Source: Clostridiales bacterium
GTDB lineage: Bacteria > Bacillota > Clostridia > UBA8921
Reading direction: 5' to 3'
DNA: 5,117 nt
Assembly: GCA_003535395.1 (NCBI GenBank)
Contig: DOHE01000219.1
Coordinates: forward strand, 1-5,117
The translations under genes were made by a program, and so were the position numbers. A model generated the notes under the pieces. It was not told the DNA's origin and made no database searches. It worked only from the letters and a program-made list of their open reading frames with translations. This document shows, piece by piece, positions 5,073 to 5,117 of the stretch. The first letter of the stretch is position 1, and every line of letters begins with the position of its first letter.

Positions 5073-5117
5073 TTCCATGTGCCGGCTGATTGTATCCCGG
5101 CTGACCCGGCTGATCCC
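5055..5117 (-). CDS. Possible C-terminal tail of a gene upstream of argC (partial)
   Basis: A minus-strand frame enters from the right edge and ends at TAA (5055-5057) after 20 codons, reading GISRVSRDTISRHMELYSQT. The repeated I/V-S-R pattern follows from three DNA copies of CCGGCTGAY (plus strand 5082, 5097, 5106). It could be the end of a real protein, but 20 codons without homology cannot prove it, and the same repeats also read as proline-alanine-aspartate on the other strand. Confidence 0.2.
   Translation of the reverse strand, partial: GISRVSRDTISRHMELYSQT
5058..5071 (-). promoter_or_regulatory. Weak second ARG-box-like site
   Basis: TGTATAGTCAAACA matches the ARG-box core at about 9 of 14 positions. 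Its centre is 20 bp from the strong box, equal to two 18-bp boxes with a 2-bp gap, a spacing known for paired E. coli boxes. It overlaps the -35. By itself the match is weak; the spacing is what makes it worth listing. Confidence 0.3.

Overview
The window looks like chromosomal DNA from a moderately GC-rich Firmicute, most likely class Clostridia. The signs are strong GGAGG-type ribosome-binding sites, a clostridial-type PfkB sugar kinase, a type 2 ArgC and a B. subtilis-like Gnd. This assignment is by protein resemblance only. At the left end lies a fragment of a proteobacterial-looking, GC-rich insertion sequence, which is either a transfer or an assembly join.

Layout. Bases 1-130 are unidentified GC-rich sequence. 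Bases 130-616 hold one end of an IS3-family element on the minus strand: terminal repeat, promoter, intact orfA, an A7G frameshift site, and an orfB that stops after about 42 codons. The IS tip lies 39 bp past the stop codon of gnd (656-2065, minus). Upstream of gnd on the same strand is a PfkB-family sugar kinase (2117-3190, minus), so kinase-gnd reads as a two-gene operon. A divergent intergenic region (3191-3340) separates it from a GmhA-like SIS-domain phosphosugar isomerase (3341-3991, plus). The ATG of a next plus-strand gene overlaps the SIS stop codon, but that frame closes after 26 codons, inside the 3' end of the convergent argC (4040-4993, minus). argC has a clear promoter overlapped by a good ARG box, and a weaker second box lies 20 bp upstream. 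An open frame running in from the right edge may be the tail of the gene upstream of argC.

Function. Gnd makes ribulose-5-phosphate from 6-phosphogluconate. The kinase beside it probably phosphorylates a sugar acid or related sugar, substrate unresolved. The SIS protein resembles sedoheptulose-7-phosphate isomerase, which draws on the pentose phosphate pool and starts heptose synthesis. The cut-off gene after it could have been the heptose kinase that usually follows. ArgC belongs to arginine biosynthesis and is unrelated to the sugar genes.

The most interesting structure is a set of three palindromic GCAAA-TTTGC elements repeated exactly every 21 bp (two DNA helical turns) in the kinase/SIS intergenic region. 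It looks like a cooperative operator array, although the same bases could encode a short leader peptide coupled to the kinase. I see no evidence for a wholly new system such as a CRISPR array, defence island or retroelement.
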